Both the position numbers and the translations under genes were made by a program. A DNA stretch of 64,000 nucleotides from Pelagomonas calceolata. Lineage: Eukaryota; Sar; Pelagophyceae; Pelagomonadales; Pelagomonadaceae. Under the pieces are notes generated by a model that was given only the letters and a program-made list of their open reading frames with translations, did not search any database and was not told the origin of the DNA. The stretch covers positions 5,208,001 to 5,272,000 of the forward strand of contig CAKKNE010000001.1 of assembly GCA_918797485.1 (NCBI GenBank), given 5' to 3'. Shown here in pieces: positions 62,984 to 64,000 of the stretch. The stretch's first letter is position 1; the number at the start of each line of letters is the position of its first letter.

Positions 62984-64000
62984 TCACTCCTCGCGCCCGT
63001 CTCGAGAGCTCGGCGAAGCACTTTTGTTCCACGCAATTGCGCGGTCCCACAGCACGGAAGAGCGCCACTGCTCCGCTTCTAATGCCGCGATGGACTTTGC
63101 TAGAGTACTTGCGTCCATGGCTAGCTCACAAAGGTCCCCAATGCCGCCGTGGTCCGACCGTCGCGTCGTCTTCGGGAGGAGCTCTGTCAACGCATCTTCC
63201 GAGGGCGGGCCGTCGTCGGGGATGGCGAAGCGTTCTCGCAGTGAGTTCCACTTTGACTGCACTTCCGTAAATTCTTTCGCACACGTCTCATAGGTCAGAT
63301 CTGGACCGTCAGATACGCGCGAGCAGCCCTTGCACATCAGATAAGTCAGTAAGGGATAGTGCCAGTCCACGTTTCTCGTCTTGATGTCTTCCGCATCTAG
63401 TAGATCAGGCGGTAATCCGAGCTTGTCGTGGGCCTGGTTCGTCACCCAGGAAGCGAGGTCCTTCGGTCGGGCTAATCTACTTCTCACACCGGAAGCATAC
63501 GATAGCAAGTCCCGATCCTTCAAGCGGTGGCGGTGCAAACGAGGCCCCATGCCCGCGATAGATAGCGGCAAAGTGTCCTCGGTCTCGACACCACATAAAG
63601 CGCGACACTCCAGGCAAGCCTCCATCTCCGCGAAGATAATCCGAGCCAGCTGCCGCCCGTCGACGAAGGCCGCGCGCCAGTCCTCGAAGGGCACGTAGGA
63701 CGGCAAGCAGTCGACGGCGCTCTTCGGCGCGCCACCCAAGCCCGCTCGTTTGGAGGCGGCGTTCGCCCACTGCATTAGTATTTTTTCAGGTAAGTTCTTT
63801 GACGGTTCACTACCAAGGGCCTCTATCTCATTAGGAGAGATGAAGGTCGGCGCGATGTAGCGCGGCGCGCCGGCAGGCTCACCATCTGCAGGATAAGAGC
63901 GACCCTTGAACAAGGCTCGTTCCCCAGACCCAAGCAAAGCGTCCATGTCCAGAGCCTGGACGCCCACCAACGCCAGCAACCCGTTCTCGGCCTTCTCGGC
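62984..64000 (-). CDS. CH-domain-like protein, cut by the window edge
   Basis: The minus-strand frame is open to position 64000 (the sequence before the first displayed residues reads AEKAENGLLALVGVQALDMD), so the 5' end lies outside. The segment EKILMQWANAASKRAGLGG, followed by VPFEDWRAAFVDGRQLARIIFAEM, has the W-A-N and D-G-x-x-L-x-x-I marks of a calponin homology domain, as in fimbrins and spectrins that bind actin. A second helical domain follows, with WHYPLLTYLMCKG, which may be a degenerate CH. It ends KSASPSSRDGREE. The 3' end is complete. Confidence 0.6.
   Translation of the reverse strand, partial: AEKAENGLLALVGVQALDMDALLGSGERALFKGRSYPADGEPAGAPRYIAPTFISPNEIEALGSEPSKNLPEKILMQWANAASKRAGLGGAPKSAVDCLPSYVPFEDWRAAFVDGRQLARIIFAEMEACLECRALCGVETEDTLPLSIAGMGPRLHRHRLKDRDLLSYASGVRSRLARPKDLASWVTNQAHDKLGLPPDLLDAEDIKTRNVDWHYPLLTYLMCKGCSRVSDGPDLTYETCAKEFTEVQSKWNSLRERFAIPDDGPPSEDALTELLPKTTRRSDHGGIGDLCELAMDASTLAKSIAALEAEQWRSSVLWDRAIAWNKSASPSSRDGREE

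Noticed and set aside
1-64000. tRNA, rRNA or snRNA genes
   Set aside because: I looked for T-loop-like GGTTCGA patterns and conserved snRNA words and found none convincing; a covariance search would be decisive.

Overview
The window is nuclear DNA of a GC-rich, gene-dense unicellular eukaryote, most likely a pelagophyte-type stramenopile alga (Aureococcus/Pelagomonas group; this is inference). The reasons are: third codon positions are mostly G or C; genes sit about 1.5 kb apart with few, short introns (58-66 nt, plus introners of 127 and 204 nt); several proteins carry signal-peptide-plus-transit leaders of the heterokont plastid type (for example TIAFAP at 19811); the short introns carry the hallmarks of introner elements (terminal inverted repeats, 8-bp target duplications, and a splice site borrowed from the duplication); and one gene reads best as a selenoprotein.

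Layout. 0-9.4 kb: a partial edge gene, an alpha-solenoid protein, an F-box/LRR-like protein, a DnaJ plus EF-hand fusion, a small membrane protein with Met-Gly-Gln repeats, a SETD3-like methyltransferase and a Tudor-like protein. 9.4-23.2 kb: a 1483-residue zinc-finger/ankyrin scaffold, a small ORF, a plastid-directed SLC25 carrier with Asn-Ala-Thr repeats, a candidate selenoprotein with a SECIS, a secreted propeller-like protein, NIP7, two nearly overlapping small ORFs, a Cys-rich membrane protein and phosphoserine aminotransferase. 23.5-32.8 kb: one giant secreted modular protein of about 3000 residues (acidic linkers, Cys-rich modules, C-type lectin, repeats). 32.8-44.1 kb: a MyTH4-FERM protein, an ankyrin/AIM24 junction, the spliceosomal pair PPIL2 and PRP28 head to head, a TPR fragment, an Mpv17-ACT fusion and a truncated ankyrin copy. 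44.2-64 kb: an OSCA/TMEM63 channel, a tail-anchored protein 3 nt ahead of a sulfotransferase, an F-box protein, a HOOK-like dynein adaptor, a CTD-type phosphatase, an alpha/beta hydrolase, a UBA coiled-coil protein, FCF1, another ankyrin gene, a secreted protein, a plastid membrane protein, a Tctex1 dynein light chain and a CH-domain-like protein running off the edge.

Three signals stand out. (1) At least four introns look introner-derived; they share a CACGCCATCGA core, and in the two clearest the target duplication supplies the 5' splice site. (2) A 23-24 nt near-palindromic motif (GCTAGTG..CTTACAGG..CGCTAGC) occurs about twelve times, always in a gap that holds at least one gene start and never in a purely convergent gap. 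A second, 30-nt perfectly conserved block lies upstream of two other genes. (3) A 123-residue gene has one in-frame UGA in a thioredoxin-fold-like context. Just past its stop is a hairpin with a tandem G-A quartet, an 11-bp perfect stem and a CC apical loop, which is a textbook SECIS layout.

The genes form no single pathway. Functional echoes are splicing (PPIL2, PRP28), ribosome assembly (NIP7, FCF1) and dynein transport (HOOK-like, Tctex1). All functional names rest on reading motifs by eye; no database search was run.
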